Positions 18,483-29,576 are shown, counted from the stretch's first letter. The stretch is 64,000 nucleotides of DNA from Oceanisphaera pacifica (GCF_017498065.1 NZ_JAGDFX010000004.1:124001-188000); one strand, 5' to 3'. Notes: a model not told the origin generated them from the letters alone. A program made the numbers and translations.

Positions 18483-19532
18483 TTAAGACTGTGGATGAGT
18501 TAATTTAACTAACCGAACGGTATCGCCCTCTTTTACTTTGAGCAAAGTGGCAATGTCTTTATGCAGCATCACCTGTTGTTTATCCTCATCGATCACGGCC
18601 TCAGCAATCAGTGCCCTAAAGTGCTTAAATTCAATATTACTGAGTAAATAGGTATGTTTATCTGCGTGGGCTGAATATTGTTGTTGTTCAAGAATACCCA
18701 CCGTTAGCCGTCGGCTCGTTCGTACACTGTGAATATGTGATAGCTCACACTCCACACTGGGGCCGGCATCAAAAATATCGACATAACCACGCCACCTAAA
18801 TCCTTCTTCTTCCAGCATACGCAGTGCAGGGCGCGTATTATCATGGGTGATGCCAATCACTGACTTGGCTTCTTTCGACAATAAGCTGACATAAATTGGA
18901 AACTTAGGCATAAGATCGGCAATAAAGCCTTTTCGACCAATGCCGGTGAGGTAATCTACGGTAGAAAAATCCATGGAAAAAAAGTGCTCTTGCAACCAGC
19001 ACCAAAAAGGACTGTTGCCTTTTTCATCTGATACGCCGCGCATTTCTGCCAAAATTCGCTGATCAAATAGCTCACTAAACTCAGCTAAAAATAAAAAACG
19101 ACATTTAGATAATAAGCGCCCATTTAAGCCATGGCGCGCCGGCTCTCGTAAAAAGAGCGTGCACAGTTCGCTTACACCTGTGTAATCATTGGTGAGGGTT
19201 AGAGTTTCTACCACATTATAAATGCCCAAGCGGGTTGAGCTATGAACTTGCTTACCTAACAGATAATTATAAAAAGGCGCAGACAAGCCCACAGCGCCAT
19301 CAATCGCACAGGTGCCCATCACCTCGCCGGTGTGAGTATCTTCAGCCACAAAGAAGTATAAAGACTCGCCTTTACTTGGCGCGCGCTTAGCAAAAGAAGC
19401 GATGGAGAGAGAAAGTTTGCTTTGCAGAAGTTCGTCATTTACTGGCAGCGAAGTAAAGCCATGACCAGACTCAATAGCAAACTGTTTAAGGGCGGGGAAA
19501 TCCCGCTGTTCGATGGGACGAATAACCAACAT
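18483..19532 (-). CDS. astA: arginine N-succinyltransferase
   Basis: AstA transfers succinyl from succinyl-CoA to arginine, the committing step of ammonia-producing arginine degradation. The protein of about 349 residues starts M-L-V-I-R-P-I-E-Q-R-D-F, shows the GNAT-like fold, and has S-R-L-G-I-Y-N-V-V-E-T-L and G-R-K-G-F-I-A-D-L-M-P-K-F-P-I-Y-V, both characteristic. I choose the ATG at 19532, with AAGGAGG at ideal distance, not the longer frame beginning 14 codons upstream. astB and astE are not in the window, as in Vibrio- and Shewanella-like genomes where they are elsewhere. Confidence 0.95.
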   Translation of the reverse strand: MLVIRPIEQRDFPALKQFAIESGHGFTSLPVNDELLQSKLSLSIASFAKRAPSKGESLYFFVAEDTHTGEVMGTCAIDGAVGLSAPFYNYLLGKQVHSSTRLGIYNVVETLTLTNDYTGVSELCTLFLREPARHGLNGRLLSKCRFLFLAEFSELFDQRILAEMRGVSDEKGNSPFWCWLQEHFFSMDFSTVDYLTGIGRKGFIADLMPKFPIYVSLLSKEAKSVIGITHDNTRPALRMLEEEGFRWRGYVDIFDAGPSVECELSHIHSVRTSRRLTVGILEQQQYSAHADKHTYLLSNIEFKHFRALIAEAVIDEDKQQVMLHKDIATLLKVKEGDTVRLVKLTHPQS

Positions 19533-19617
19533 ACAGCCCTCCTTATCACTTAAGTCGTGGCCAAAGCGAGGCAAGCAGCCCCGCTATTTATGGTCTATAT
19601 GGTTTAATTAACCACTG

Positions 19618-21250
<1,633 letters not shown>

Positions 21251-21832
21251 TTAAAGCAGACGAAGAAAGTTTTTAAGCAGTTGATGTCCGCCCTCAGTTA
21301 AGATGCTTTCGGGGTGAAACTGTACGCTATGTAAGGGCAGTTCGTTGTGCTGCATTCCCATAATGTCATCTTGCTCTCCCTCTTCTGTTTCACTCCATGC
21401 CGTTATATTAAAACAAGGCGGCAGACTGCTGCTTTCTACTACAAGAGAATGATAACGGGTGACCGTTAAAGGATCGGGCAGCACTGAAAATAGTCCCGTT
21501 CCTGTATGACGAATGACCGAGGTTTTACCGTGCATCACCTGCCGAGCTCGCACCACTTGACCACCAAAGGCTTGGGCTATAGCTTGATGCCCTAGACAGA
21601 CGCCTAAGATGGGGAGTTTACCAGCAAACTCGGTGATGGCTGCTAACGAAATACCCGCTTCATTGGGGGTGCAAGGCCCGGGCGAAATAACTAAGCCTTG
21701 AGGGCGCAATGCGGCTATTTCGGCCAAGCTAATATCATCGTTGCGTCGCACCACCACCTCTTGTCCCAACTCACCAAAATACTGCACTAGGTTATAGGTA
21801 AAAGAATCATAGTTATCGATTATTAGCAGCAT
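21251..21832 (-). CDS. pabA: glutamine amidotransferase component of aminodeoxychorismate / anthranilate synthase
   Basis: PabA/TrpG supplies ammonia from glutamine to chorismate-using PabB or TrpE. The 193-residue class I amidotransferase has [10 protein letters not shown], the oxyanion P-G-P-C-T-P, the nucleophile Cys in G-V-C-L-G-H-Q and the H-P-E-S triad end. pabA rather than trpG is chosen because it lies upstream of the argD/astC gene, as in enteric bacteria, and no trp genes are present. A 250-kb view would be needed to exclude a second paralogue. Confidence 0.88.
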   Translation of the reverse strand: MLLIIDNYDSFTYNLVQYFGELGQEVVVRRNDDISLAEIAALRPQGLVISPGPCTPNEAGISLAAITEFAGKLPILGVCLGHQAIAQAFGGQVVRARQVMHGKTSVIRHTGTGLFSVLPDPLTVTRYHSLVVESSSLPPCFNITAWSETEEGEQDDIMGMQHNELPLHSVQFHPESILTEGGHQLLKNFLRLL

Positions 21833-21912
21833 GGTTGGCCTATGTGGAAAGAGTGTTGAGACTCGCTTATTTTGCTTGGTTAAAGGGTGATTAGCAATTA
21901 TGTGATAAACAA

Positions 21913-21935
21913 AAAGCGCCCGGTTAGGGCGCTTT
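21913..21935 (-). terminator. rho-independent terminator of the RND operon
   Basis: AAAGCGCCC (21913-21921) and GGGCGCTTT (21927-21935) form a 9-bp stem with a 5-nt loop. On the minus strand it is followed by TTGTTT after the T-rich arm, 38 nt past the RND pump stop. Confidence 0.88.
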
Positions 21936-21972
21936 GTATTAGGTGACTAAAGGGTTGATATATGTCTAGTTA

Positions 21973-24900
21973 TTAACCCTGAGTTTGTGGCTCGTCGGGC
22001 GGTAAACGAAATACAGTAACGTATAACAAGGGAACCACAACTAATGTAAGAACAGTGGCAAAGGCGAGACCAAACATGATCACTACCGCCATACTCTTAA
22101 AGAAGGGGTCAAATAATAATGGCGCCACCCCTAAAATCGTGGTGAAAGCCCCCAAGAACACCGGCCGCGCGCGACTGACTGCGGCATCTAACACAGCAGT
22201 AAAGCCAGACTTACCACCACGAATTTCCGCATCGGCTTGATCCACCAATACAATGGAGTTTTTCACCAACATCCCCACTAAGCTTAAGCAACCCAAGATC
22301 GCCATAAATTCAAACGGCACTTGGAAAATAACCAAACCAACAGTCACACCCACAATCGCCAATGGAGCCGTAAGCCAAATAACCAAGGGTTGACGCAGGC
22401 CGTTAAACATCACCACCACTGCTAAGATCATGGCGCTAAAACCATAAGGTGCAGAAATAGCTAGACCTTCGTTTGACTCATTAGACGCCTTATACTCACC
22501 GTGCCATTCAAGACGATAGCCTGGAGGTAGTTCCATGGCTTCAATCTTAGGCATTAACCTTGCTAGCAAGGGATTAGCTTGCTCCCCAGGGGGCGGATCG
22601 GCTTGTGCGATTATGGTAGGAAAGCGGTCAATTCGACGTAAGATAGAATCAACCCACTCCACATCCACACCAGTAATAAGCTGACTCACCGGCAGGTATT
22701 GTTGGGCAGTCGGGCTATACACTTGTACGCTGTCGATATCTTGCGCTACCGCACGCTCAGCCTCGGGCGCACGAGCAATAATGGGAATTAACTTATCACT
22801 TTCTCGATAGACACCCACTCGCTCTCCGGTAAAGGCGCGATTAATCGCTTGGCTAATTTGAGTAATATCAACCCCTGCTCGACGGGCTGCGACTTCATCA
22901 ACCACAGGGCGTAACACGGGCGTTTTTTCTCGCCAGTTATCTTGAATAGCAATCGCATCACCATCATCCGCCATAATCGTTTTCGCTTGTTCAGCTAATT
23001 GACGTAACACTGCGGGATCCGGCCCCATAAAGGCGGCTTCTATTTTTTTACCGCCGCCACGGCCCAGCATAAACTTCCAGGCTTTAATTGCCGCTAATGG
23101 ATGGCGTTCAGATAACTGTGCTTGTAAGTCTTCAACGAGTTGCGCAATGATGGTCGGATCGTCCACGTCCACCAATAATTGGCCATAACTGCTGTTCGGA
23201 TCTTCAGGGCTGTAGGTTAGCATAAAGCGCAGTCCGCCCTGCCCTACAAAACTGGTGACATGGGTGACGCCTTCTTGTTGCTCAACGTAGTCGGCCATTT
23301 CTGCAAGCTCAGCGGCAGTCTCTTTAATATCAGAGCCTTGAGGTAAGTACATGTCTACCACAAACTGGGGACGTGCCGACTCTGGCATAAAGCCTGGCTG
23401 TACCCAACCAAAACCAAAAATAGCCCCCGCTAAAAGCGCCAGCAAAACTCCGCCGGTGATCATTCGACGGCGCAGTGCACTGTTAAGCAAGCTACGATAG
23501 CGCGCTAAAATACCAGTAGGCTGATCATCGTCATGTTTAGCGCCCACTTTGACTTTCAGTAAACTAACACACAACAAGGGCGTTAAAGTGACCGCAAATA
23601 GCCAACTGAGCAGCATGGAATACATGATCACCCAAAATAAGGAGCCCGCGTACTCGCCCATGTCAGTCGGTGATAGACCAATAGCACTAAAAGCTAAAAT
23701 ACCCACTAAAGTACCGCCCAATAGCGGCCATTGAGTATCTCTAACTACCGCGGCCGCTGCCTGTTCGGCTTGCTCACCCTTTTGCATGCGCACCAAAATA
23801 CCGTCGGTCACCACTATCGCATTATCCACCAGCATGCCAAGGGCGATAATCAATGCCCCCAGCGAGACCCGCTGCATGGCGATATTATCCATATACATGG
23901 CAATTAAGGTGCCGGCCACTGTGAGTAGCAAGACGCTGCCCACAATCACACCACTGCGCCAACCCATAAAGATAATCAACACTAACACTACTATGGCAAC
24001 AGCAGCGGCAAGGTTAGCCACAAAGCCATTAACGGCATCGCGGACCGAGTCGGATTGATAGGATACTATGTTTAGATCCATTCCCAGCGGGCGTTGCCCA
24101 TCTAGCTCATGAAGGCGAGCACGCACCGCATCCCCCATATCCACCACGTTTCCGCCGGCAACTTGAGAGATACCTAAGCCAATGGCAGGCTTACCATCGT
24201 AGCTCATTAAAGCACGAGGTGGCTCTATGGTAGAGCGCGTAATGGTGGCGATATCTTTTAAGAAGATCACTTGATCGCCAGCAGGCGATGCCAAGGCAAT
24301 ATTGCCTAGGGCTGCGACTGAATCGACTTGTCCTTTGGGGCTAAGATGTACTCGTTGTGGGCCAATTTTAAGATTGCCTGACTCGCTGATCACATTTTGC
24401 TGACGTAACGACTCATAAATTTGGTTTTGTGAAATGCCCAGCTGCGCTGCTTTGGCTGAGGCTATCTCCAAAAATATGGCCTCTTGAGGCGCCCCTAAGG
24501 TGGCAATTCGTGCCACACCCGGCACTTGTAATAGCTCTCGCTCTAAATCATCAAGGTAATCTTTAATTTGCTGCAAGCTATAACCTTCACCGGTTACCGC
24601 ATAAAACAGCGCATACACATCGCCAAAATCATCATTAACATGAGAAGGCCCTGCCCCCGGGGGCAGGTTATTTTGTGCATCATTAATTTTACGTCTGAGC
24701 TTATCCCATACTTGCTCAAGCTCGGCTCGGCTATGGGCAAACTTCATCTCAATTTCAACTTTAACCAACGAGCTCCCCATTCGCGATACTGAGGTAACTT
24801 CTTTTAATTCTTGTAGCTGCTGTACCGCCTCTTCAATAACCTCTGTGACCTCTTCCGCCACCTGTGCAGGCAGAGCCCCCGGATAGGGAGTGGTAATGGC

Positions 24901-25035
24901 CGCTTGGCGGATCACAAATTCAGGATCCTCAAAACGCCCCAGCTTCTGATAACTAATGTACCCGCCAATCAGCACCAACACACACGCCATCCAAGCGATA
25001 GTACGTTTTGCTAATGTTTGTTCAGCAATATTCAC
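21973..25035 (-). CDS. RND-family efflux pump, inner-membrane permease
   Basis: The 1020-residue protein is an AcrB/HAE-type proton-driven RND transporter. It has an N-terminal membrane helix, large periplasmic loops after helices 1 and 7, and the conserved central region G-M-L-V-D-N-A-I-V-V-T-D (helix 4, with the Asp of the proton relay). A second conserved G-M-L-V-K-N-S-I-V-L-V-D lies near the C-terminus, as in helix 10. With the membrane-fusion protein just upstream it forms a drug, detergent or bile-type exporter; no outer-membrane channel gene is linked, so it must share TolC. The start is a GTG at 25035. The substrate is not predictable. Confidence 0.92.
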   Translation of the reverse strand: MNIAEQTLAKRTIAWMACVLVLIGGYISYQKLGRFEDPEFVIRQAAITTPYPGALPAQVAEEVTEVIEEAVQQLQELKEVTSVSRMGSSLVKVEIEMKFAHSRAELEQVWDKLRRKINDAQNNLPPGAGPSHVNDDFGDVYALFYAVTGEGYSLQQIKDYLDDLERELLQVPGVARIATLGAPQEAIFLEIASAKAAQLGISQNQIYESLRQQNVISESGNLKIGPQRVHLSPKGQVDSVAALGNIALASPAGDQVIFLKDIATITRSTIEPPRALMSYDGKPAIGLGISQVAGGNVVDMGDAVRARLHELDGQRPLGMDLNIVSYQSDSVRDAVNGFVANLAAAVAIVVLVLIIFMGWRSGVIVGSVLLLTVAGTLIAMYMDNIAMQRVSLGALIIALGMLVDNAIVVTDGILVRMQKGEQAEQAAAAVVRDTQWPLLGGTLVGILAFSAIGLSPTDMGEYAGSLFWVIMYSMLLSWLFAVTLTPLLCVSLLKVKVGAKHDDDQPTGILARYRSLLNSALRRRMITGGVLLALLAGAIFGFGWVQPGFMPESARPQFVVDMYLPQGSDIKETAAELAEMADYVEQQEGVTHVTSFVGQGGLRFMLTYSPEDPNSSYGQLLVDVDDPTIIAQLVEDLQAQLSERHPLAAIKAWKFMLGRGGGKKIEAAFMGPDPAVLRQLAEQAKTIMADDGDAIAIQDNWREKTPVLRPVVDEVAARRAGVDITQISQAINRAFTGERVGVYRESDKLIPIIARAPEAERAVAQDIDSVQVYSPTAQQYLPVSQLITGVDVEWVDSILRRIDRFPTIIAQADPPPGEQANPLLARLMPKIEAMELPPGYRLEWHGEYKASNESNEGLAISAPYGFSAMILAVVVMFNGLRQPLVIWLTAPLAIVGVTVGLVIFQVPFEFMAILGCLSLVGMLVKNSIVLVDQADAEIRGGKSGFTAVLDAAVSRARPVFLGAFTTILGVAPLLFDPFFKSMAVVIMFGLAFATVLTLVVVPLLYVTVFRLPPDEPQTQG

Positions 25036-25092
25036 GTTATGCGCCTTATATTTAAATCGTTACCTTTACGCCTTAAGTGCAATAACACCCCC

Positions 25093-26145
25093 TTATAGGG
25101 GTCTTACTAGCATGTCTTCTCGCAGTTGGCTAACACCAGCAGTCACAATTTTTTCACCACTCTTTAAGCCACTTTTCACAACTACATTGCTTCCCATGAC
25201 TTCTCCCAATTCCAAGGCGCGCAGCGACACGCGATCGGTATCTGGGTTGACGACCCATACCCCAGTGGTTCCATCGCCATTGGCATAGATGGCTTGTAAC
25301 GGCACTTGAATTGAGCGAGCAGTGTCTGTTGATAATGCATTAGTTGGGAATATATCCACGGACATACCCGGTAATATTGTTATTTCATTATCTGGCTCTA
25401 GCGCTAGCACCACTTCATAAGTTTGCGTTTGACTATTACTTTCTGAAGAAAATGATTTAAGGCTAACAGGCAGACGATGCTCTTCTTGCCCAGAGAAAAC
25501 CGCATAGCCCACCACTTGCTTAGGTCGATTACGCACAATGCGCTCGGGCACGTTAATCACAATTTCTAACTGACTAAGATCTTGCAAACTCACAATGGGC
25601 TCTTTGGCCTGCACATTACTAAAATTCTCTACCCGCCGCTTAGTAATTACCCCAGCAAAAGGAGCGGTTAAGCGCGTATCATCCACGTCTTTTTTAGCGG
25701 ATAAATAACGCGCACGGGCTACTTCCATCGCGGTTCTTTGTTGATCCACTTCCGCTTTAGCAATGGCTTGGCTTTGCTTCCAAATTTTTAGAACACGGTT
25801 ATAGTCAGTGCGAGCTTTGTTGTACTCGGCCTTAGCTGACGCCAGTACAATCTGATAGCTTTCACCATCTAAGGTTGCCACCAAATCTCCTTTCGCCACT
25901 CGCTGACCTTCTTTGACCGGTAGTTCAATTAAACGCCCCGGTATGTTAAAAGCCAGCTCAGCTCGCTCTACTGCTCGTACACGACCAGGAAAGCGTAAGT
26001 CTAACCTTGTCTCATCAGGATCCACGGTAAGCATTGTCACCGGTCGCGAGATTTCAACTGGCTCCTCTGTAACTTCTTTTTCACCACAACCACTCAATAC
26101 CCCCAGTAGCAAACTTGCTACCAGCCAGCCAATATATTTATTCAA
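25093..26145 (-). CDS. RND efflux membrane-fusion lipoprotein
   Basis: The 350-residue periplasmic adaptor has a signal peptide ending in a lipobox G-V-L-S-G-C20, a barrel-sandwich hybrid domain (V-K-E-G-Q-R-V-A-K-G-D-L-V-A-T-L-D-G, around 77-95), a long alpha-hairpin (around 105-155) and beta-barrel parts with the L-T-A-P-F-A-G-V-I motif. It links the RND pump to an outer-membrane channel. The only good start is a TTG at 26145, seven nt after GGGAG; no ATG is suitably placed. It is transcribed away from the winged-helix gene, with a 20-bp perfect inverted repeat in the shared promoter region. Confidence 0.92.
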   Translation of the reverse strand: MNKYIGWLVASLLLGVLSGCGEKEVTEEPVEISRPVTMLTVDPDETRLDLRFPGRVRAVERAELAFNIPGRLIELPVKEGQRVAKGDLVATLDGESYQIVLASAKAEYNKARTDYNRVLKIWKQSQAIAKAEVDQQRTAMEVARARYLSAKKDVDDTRLTAPFAGVITKRRVENFSNVQAKEPIVSLQDLSQLEIVINVPERIVRNRPKQVVGYAVFSGQEEHRLPVSLKSFSSESNSQTQTYEVVLALEPDNEITILPGMSVDIFPTNALSTDTARSIQVPLQAIYANGDGTTGVWVVNPDTDRVSLRALELGEVMGSNVVVKSGLKSGEKIVTAGVSQLREDMLVRPL

Positions 26146-26184
26146 CCTGATACTCCCGCTTTAAAAAGTGATTGCAGCCAACTA

Positions 26185-26232
26185 TCACACTAGTCTGTTA
26201 TCCCAGTATAGAGGGATAACAGACTAGTGTGA
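26185..26232. promoter_or_regulatory. 20-bp perfect inverted repeat between efflux operon and regulator
   Basis: Arms TCACACTAGTCTGTTATCCC (26185-26204) and its exact reverse complement (26213-26232) flank an 8-bp centre. The element is 40 bp from the membrane-fusion gene start and 85 bp from the winged-helix gene start. It could be the operator controlling both genes, or a hairpin in the efflux leader RNA. Perfect 20-bp symmetry is longer than most operators. Confidence 0.8.
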
Positions 26233-26317
26233 GTCAAACAGCGCTTGCAGACAACGCACCCTATGCCCAAAATGGGCGACCTAGCATGTTAACTATCCTT
26301 TACAATAAGAACTTACT

Positions 26318-26836
26318 ATGCCATTTAGTTATGAAAAGATTACCACCCATTTTGGCCATATTTTTCCGACCCATATAGAAGAATTATGCGAACTACTGAT
26401 TATTTTACGTAAACAATTTTCTGGGGACCTCGATTTAATGTTGATTTTAGCCATTATTGGCTCGCGAACTTTACCAGCAAGGCACACTAAGGCCATGACA
26501 TACGATGAATTTATTACTGATGATAACAAGAGCATTATCAGCCAGCCCATTAATATCCAATCTGTTGCTGAGTGCAGTGGCATTGCACGCGAAACAGTAC
26601 GTCGTAAAGTGAATAAATTAGAAGCCTTAGGCTATGTTACCCGTAATGACCACGGCATGCTTAAGGTGACTCCTAAAGCTACGACGGATCTCACCGCTTC
26701 TACAGAAGCCAGCATACAATATTTAGTAGCCCTGGGCGCAAGCGGCACAGCATTCGCTCATACAGATCACAAAGAGTCCAATTGCCCCCCCCCAGAGAAA
26801 AGATCAAAAGATAGGACAGGCAGATCTTTTAAATAA
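26318..26836 (+). CDS. winged-helix DNA-binding protein, probable efflux regulator
   Basis: The 172-residue protein has a helical N-terminal half and a winged helix-turn-helix at about 78-120 (I-Q-S-V-A-E-C-S-G-I-A-R-E-T-V-R-R-K-V-N-K-L-E-A-L-G-Y-V). The recognition-helix pattern resembles MarR/IclR-type wings but I cannot assign a family. Its divergent position to the RND operon with a shared inverted repeat suggests it controls that operon. The last 16 or so residues (after C-P-P-P) are encoded by a 9-C tract and a GGACAGGCAGATCTTTT repeat, so the native C-terminus has probably been replaced by mobile repeat sequence. Confidence 0.72.
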   Translation: MPFSYEKITTHFGHIFPTHIEELCELLIILRKQFSGDLDLMLILAIIGSRTLPARHTKAMTYDEFITDDNKSIISQPINIQSVAECSGIARETVRRKVNKLEALGYVTRNDHGMLKVTPKATTDLTASTEASIQYLVALGASGTAFAHTDHKESNCPPPEKRSKDRTGRSFK

Positions 26837-26900
26837 AGGGCTAACCTAGGACAGGCAAGTCTTTTAACATTTAGGAAAAGCTAAGACAGGCAATTTTTAA
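26785..26900 (+). repeat. C9 tract and GGACAGGC repeats at the 3' end of the winged-helix gene
   Basis: C9 occupies 26785-26793. Repeat copies are GGACAGGCAGATCTTTT (26814-26830), GGACAGGCAAGTCTTTT (26849-26865) and a decayed AAGACAGGCAATTTTTAA (from 26883). The first copy lies inside the coding frame. The layout (poly-C plus GGACAG units) matches the array at 21085-21228. Confidence 0.85.
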
Positions 26901-27047
26901 TCAGTAAAATAGCGAAAAATAGTGGCCAAGACGAGAGTATTAACGTAAAAATGATGCATGCCTGATTTTGGTGGGATTAAAACAGGATAAATCATCAATA
27001 AGCAGTAGGCTACTTATCATAAAAATCAGTCATATTAAAAATACCCT

Positions 27048-28079
27048 TTAGCCGTTCGGGTGCAGGGCTTCACTTTGTGCTTTTCCTCGGCACCATTTAC
27101 CGCCATATTTTTGCTTCATGGCGCACATGTCGCTCCAGCGCCCACATATACCGCTGTATTGACGATTAAATTCTTTCGCAGAGATTATCCAAGATTCAGT
27201 GCTGATATTGAGCCTAGCCAGTAAACTGGGTTGCGAAGACGGAATAAAACCTGGTTTATCATTGCGTATGGCTCTTCCCGTCCAATCGATCAAATCGAGA
27301 TAATCAATAAAGTGAAACGGGATCCCTGCGAGAATCGAGCCTTGTATAGTTCCAGCAAAAGCTAATAAAGGCTTCAAAGGTAACTTTTTAGCATCTGGGC
27401 TAGATTGAGAACTAGGCTGAGAGCCAGACAGTGTCGGTTTAGATGCTTCACCAATCCGTTGTTGAATAGAGGTGTAATCAGAGTCTTGCAGTGAGTTGGC
27501 CACTCCCGCTCGGATGGGATTTAAGTCGACATACATCATGCAGGCTAACAGCGCTTGCTCGCCAATTAATGCTTGGGATCGAAAGCGCCCATCCCAAAAA
27601 GCGCCTTTACAATCATCCTCTTGATTCGCCTTGTGGGAAATATATTGATTTAAGCTACTCATAAACCAACTAATGCTACCTAAACGCTCGTGCCAGTTTG
27701 CAATATCAGTATCTAATAACAGCTGCTCAGCGTCAGTTAACACCTCATCATTTAAGAACTTTTTGGCCACTAAACTACCCGAATATACTTGTAGCCAACG
27801 AAACACAACATCTTGATGTGAGAGAGATTGGTGAGTCTGCACATCGATTTTTAACACCAAGTGGTAGTGATTAGACATCACCGCATAGGCACAAATATCA
27901 ATACAAAAAATACTCGCGAGTCGCTTAGCCCTATCAATAATCCAGGCTCTGCGGTGCTCATAACTGCGACCTGTGTTTTCGTCTTCGCCACAAAGGTAAG
28001 CACGACGCACACAACGATGGATGACATGATAATAGGGCGTACTATTTACATCAATCAAATGACGGCGAGCGGTAGTCAT
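27048..28079 (-). CDS. REP-associated tyrosine transposase-like protein (Y1, RAYT group)
   Basis: This is a single-strand Y1 HUH transposase of the IS200/IS605-like superfamily. The 343-residue protein has the metal-binding HUH motif H71-Y72-H73 within Y-A-V-M-S-N-H-Y-H-L-V-L, a likely nucleophile Tyr (Y146) in S-S-L-N-Q-Y-I-S-H-K-A-N, and the W-D-G-R-F-R-S-Q-A-L and Y-V-D-L-N-P-I-R-A-G-V segments typical of RAYT proteins. It is longer than IS200 TnpA (about 150 residues), as RAYTs are, and has no flanking IS ends. GGACAG-type repeats cluster on both sides, the normal pattern of a domesticated RAYT and its target repeats. I take the ATG at 28079, which has a better-spaced TTAGG than the one two codons earlier. 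Confidence 0.88.
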   Translation of the reverse strand: MTTARRHLIDVNSTPYYHVIHRCVRRAYLCGEDENTGRSYEHRRAWIIDRAKRLASIFCIDICAYAVMSNHYHLVLKIDVQTHQSLSHQDVVFRWLQVYSGSLVAKKFLNDEVLTDAEQLLLDTDIANWHERLGSISWFMSSLNQYISHKANQEDDCKGAFWDGRFRSQALIGEQALLACMMYVDLNPIRAGVANSLQDSDYTSIQQRIGEASKPTLSGSQPSSQSSPDAKKLPLKPLLAFAGTIQGSILAGIPFHFIDYLDLIDWTGRAIRNDKPGFIPSSQPSLLARLNISTESWIISAKEFNRQYSGICGRWSDMCAMKQKYGGKWCRGKAQSEALHPNG

Positions 28080-28226
28080 AATCATTCCTAATCACTGTCC
28101 AATAACATCAAGCTTAGTCATTAAACGTGAAATAGCCCAATAAATAGCAAACACTAAGCAGGTGTGGGAAACCTATGACTGTCCTATAAAGTACTTTCGC
28201 AGTTGTGTAACAAAGTAAACGCTAGG

Positions 28227-29339
28227 TTACTGACCAAATCGTTGCAGTTGCATCTCTTGCAATCGACTTAACGTACGTCGAAATGGAAAGGCTAATGCAC
28301 CTTGGGTATAAAGCTCATGTAATGGCACCTCTGCACTCAGATACAGAGGTATCTTACGATCGTAGCACTCATCAACCAAGGCAATAAAACGGCGTACACC
28401 ATCGTCTTGGCGAGATAATGCTGGCAACTCTCTATCACCGGCTATCACTTGAGTCACGCCATCTTCAGTCCCTCTGGCAATTGCTTTTTGCTGATCGCTC
28501 CCTGTTAATTTAGGCACTTCACTAAGAAAAATACTTGAAAATGAATTACATAGCTCGATAAAGTCAGAAGCTGCCAAAGGTTGCTCACAGAGATCGGTAT
28601 AACGACACCACAACATCTGCTCTGTACGCTGTATTACTCGAATATTTTTGTGCCCTAACAATAATGTTTGTTTGTGCGCAGAGTTCGCTGCTAATGCTGA
28701 AAAAGCAGAGGCTAATGACTGAGGATCATTCACCCAGAAACGGCATACCGGCTGACCTGGGTGTAATCTATGATCTTCTTTTCCATTCATACTTAGCACC
28801 TGCATGTGGCGATTTATCGCATCAATCGCCGGGAGTAAGCGTTCACGATTAAAACCATTTTCATACAGCTTTTCTGGTGGCTGATTAGAGGTCACAACCA
28901 AAATCAACCCCTGTTCAAACAGCTGCTGCAATAAACGGCTTAGTAACATCACATCGCCAATATCACTAATAAACAGCTCATCTAAACATAGTACTTGGGT
29001 TTTGCTCGCCAGCTCTTGTGCTAATAACAGCAGCGGGTCTGCTTGTCCGGTAAGCTGAAACAAACGCTGATGAACCCAGCGCATAAAATGATGAAAGTGC
29101 ATTCGCTGGGAGTTAATAGCCAACTCAGTGGTGAGACTGCGATAAAAGCAATCCATTAGCCAAGTTTTACCCCGCCCAACTGGCCCCCACAAATACACAC
29201 CCGATATTTTGGTGTTACCGGCTTTTAGCTGCTGATAACAATGCTCTAGGTGCGTAACGGCAGCGCGTTGAGAGGCCTCTTCTTTAAAGCCTGCGTGCAA
29301 TGCTTGTTGATAGGCAAAGTAAGGAGAATTCTCAGACAT
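28227..29339 (-). CDS. zapE: cell division protein ZapE (AFG1-like ATPase)
   Basis: ZapE is a P-loop ATPase that acts at the Z-ring in E. coli under low oxygen or high temperature. The 370-residue protein has Walker A G-P-V-G-R-G-K-T (52-59), Walker B V-L-C-L-D-E-L-F and sensor V-T-S-N-Q-P-P-E-K-L-Y. The R-F-I-A-L-V-D-E-C-Y-D pattern toward the C-terminus is standard for the AFG1/ZapE family. In enteric bacteria the gene is near rplM-rpsI, which are not here. It is a single gene with a GGGGGAC ribosome site. Confidence 0.92.
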   Translation of the reverse strand: MSENSPYFAYQQALHAGFKEEASQRAAVTHLEHCYQQLKAGNTKISGVYLWGPVGRGKTWLMDCFYRSLTTELAINSQRMHFHHFMRWVHQRLFQLTGQADPLLLLAQELASKTQVLCLDELFISDIGDVMLLSRLLQQLFEQGLILVVTSNQPPEKLYENGFNRERLLPAIDAINRHMQVLSMNGKEDHRLHPGQPVCRFWVNDPQSLASAFSALAANSAHKQTLLLGHKNIRVIQRTEQMLWCRYTDLCEQPLAASDFIELCNSFSSIFLSEVPKLTGSDQQKAIARGTEDGVTQVIAGDRELPALSRQDDGVRRFIALVDECYDRKIPLYLSAEVPLHELYTQGALAFPFRRTLSRLQEMQLQRFGQ

Positions 29340-29405
29340 TTGTCCCCCGTTGATTAAAATGCCGCCCCATAACGCCTAGTTTGCAGTTAACTGCGCATAA
29401 GTTTT

Positions 29406-29480
29406 GCCTGTCCTGACTTTCAGTTATTCATCAGGAATTAGCTGTTATAGCGTTGCATGTGAGCTATGTTGTGCCTGTCC
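29406..29480 (-). repeat. two reversed GGACAGGC repeat copies
   Basis: GCCTGTCC occurs at 29406-29413 (in GTTTTGCCTGTCCTGA) and 29473-29480 (in TGTGCCTGTCCTCA), i.e. minus-strand GGACAGGCA copies lacking a full ATCTTTT tail. They lie between the DUF2750 gene and zapE. Confidence 0.65.
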
Positions 29481-29530
29481 TCACTCTGTAGTTAATTCTG
29501 ATCGCTGAGGCGTGTTGGACTAAACAGAAA

Positions 29531-29558
29531 CGGCCTGCTCTATCAATAGAACAGGCCG
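29531..29558 (-). terminator. terminator of the DUF2750 gene
   Basis: CGGCCTG (29531-29537) pairs with CAGGCCG (29552-29558), and the stem continues inward after one mismatch to a TCAA loop. On the minus strand it is followed by GTTTCTGTTTAG. It begins 19 nt after the stop at 29577. Confidence 0.8.
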
Positions 29559-29576
29559 CCAGCTAATCCCGTGTGA

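Noticed and set aside
27048-28079. A complete IS200/IS605 insertion sequence
   Set aside because: There is no tnpB, no defined left and right end hairpins, and the protein has the longer RAYT form. It fits a domesticated repeat-associated protein better.
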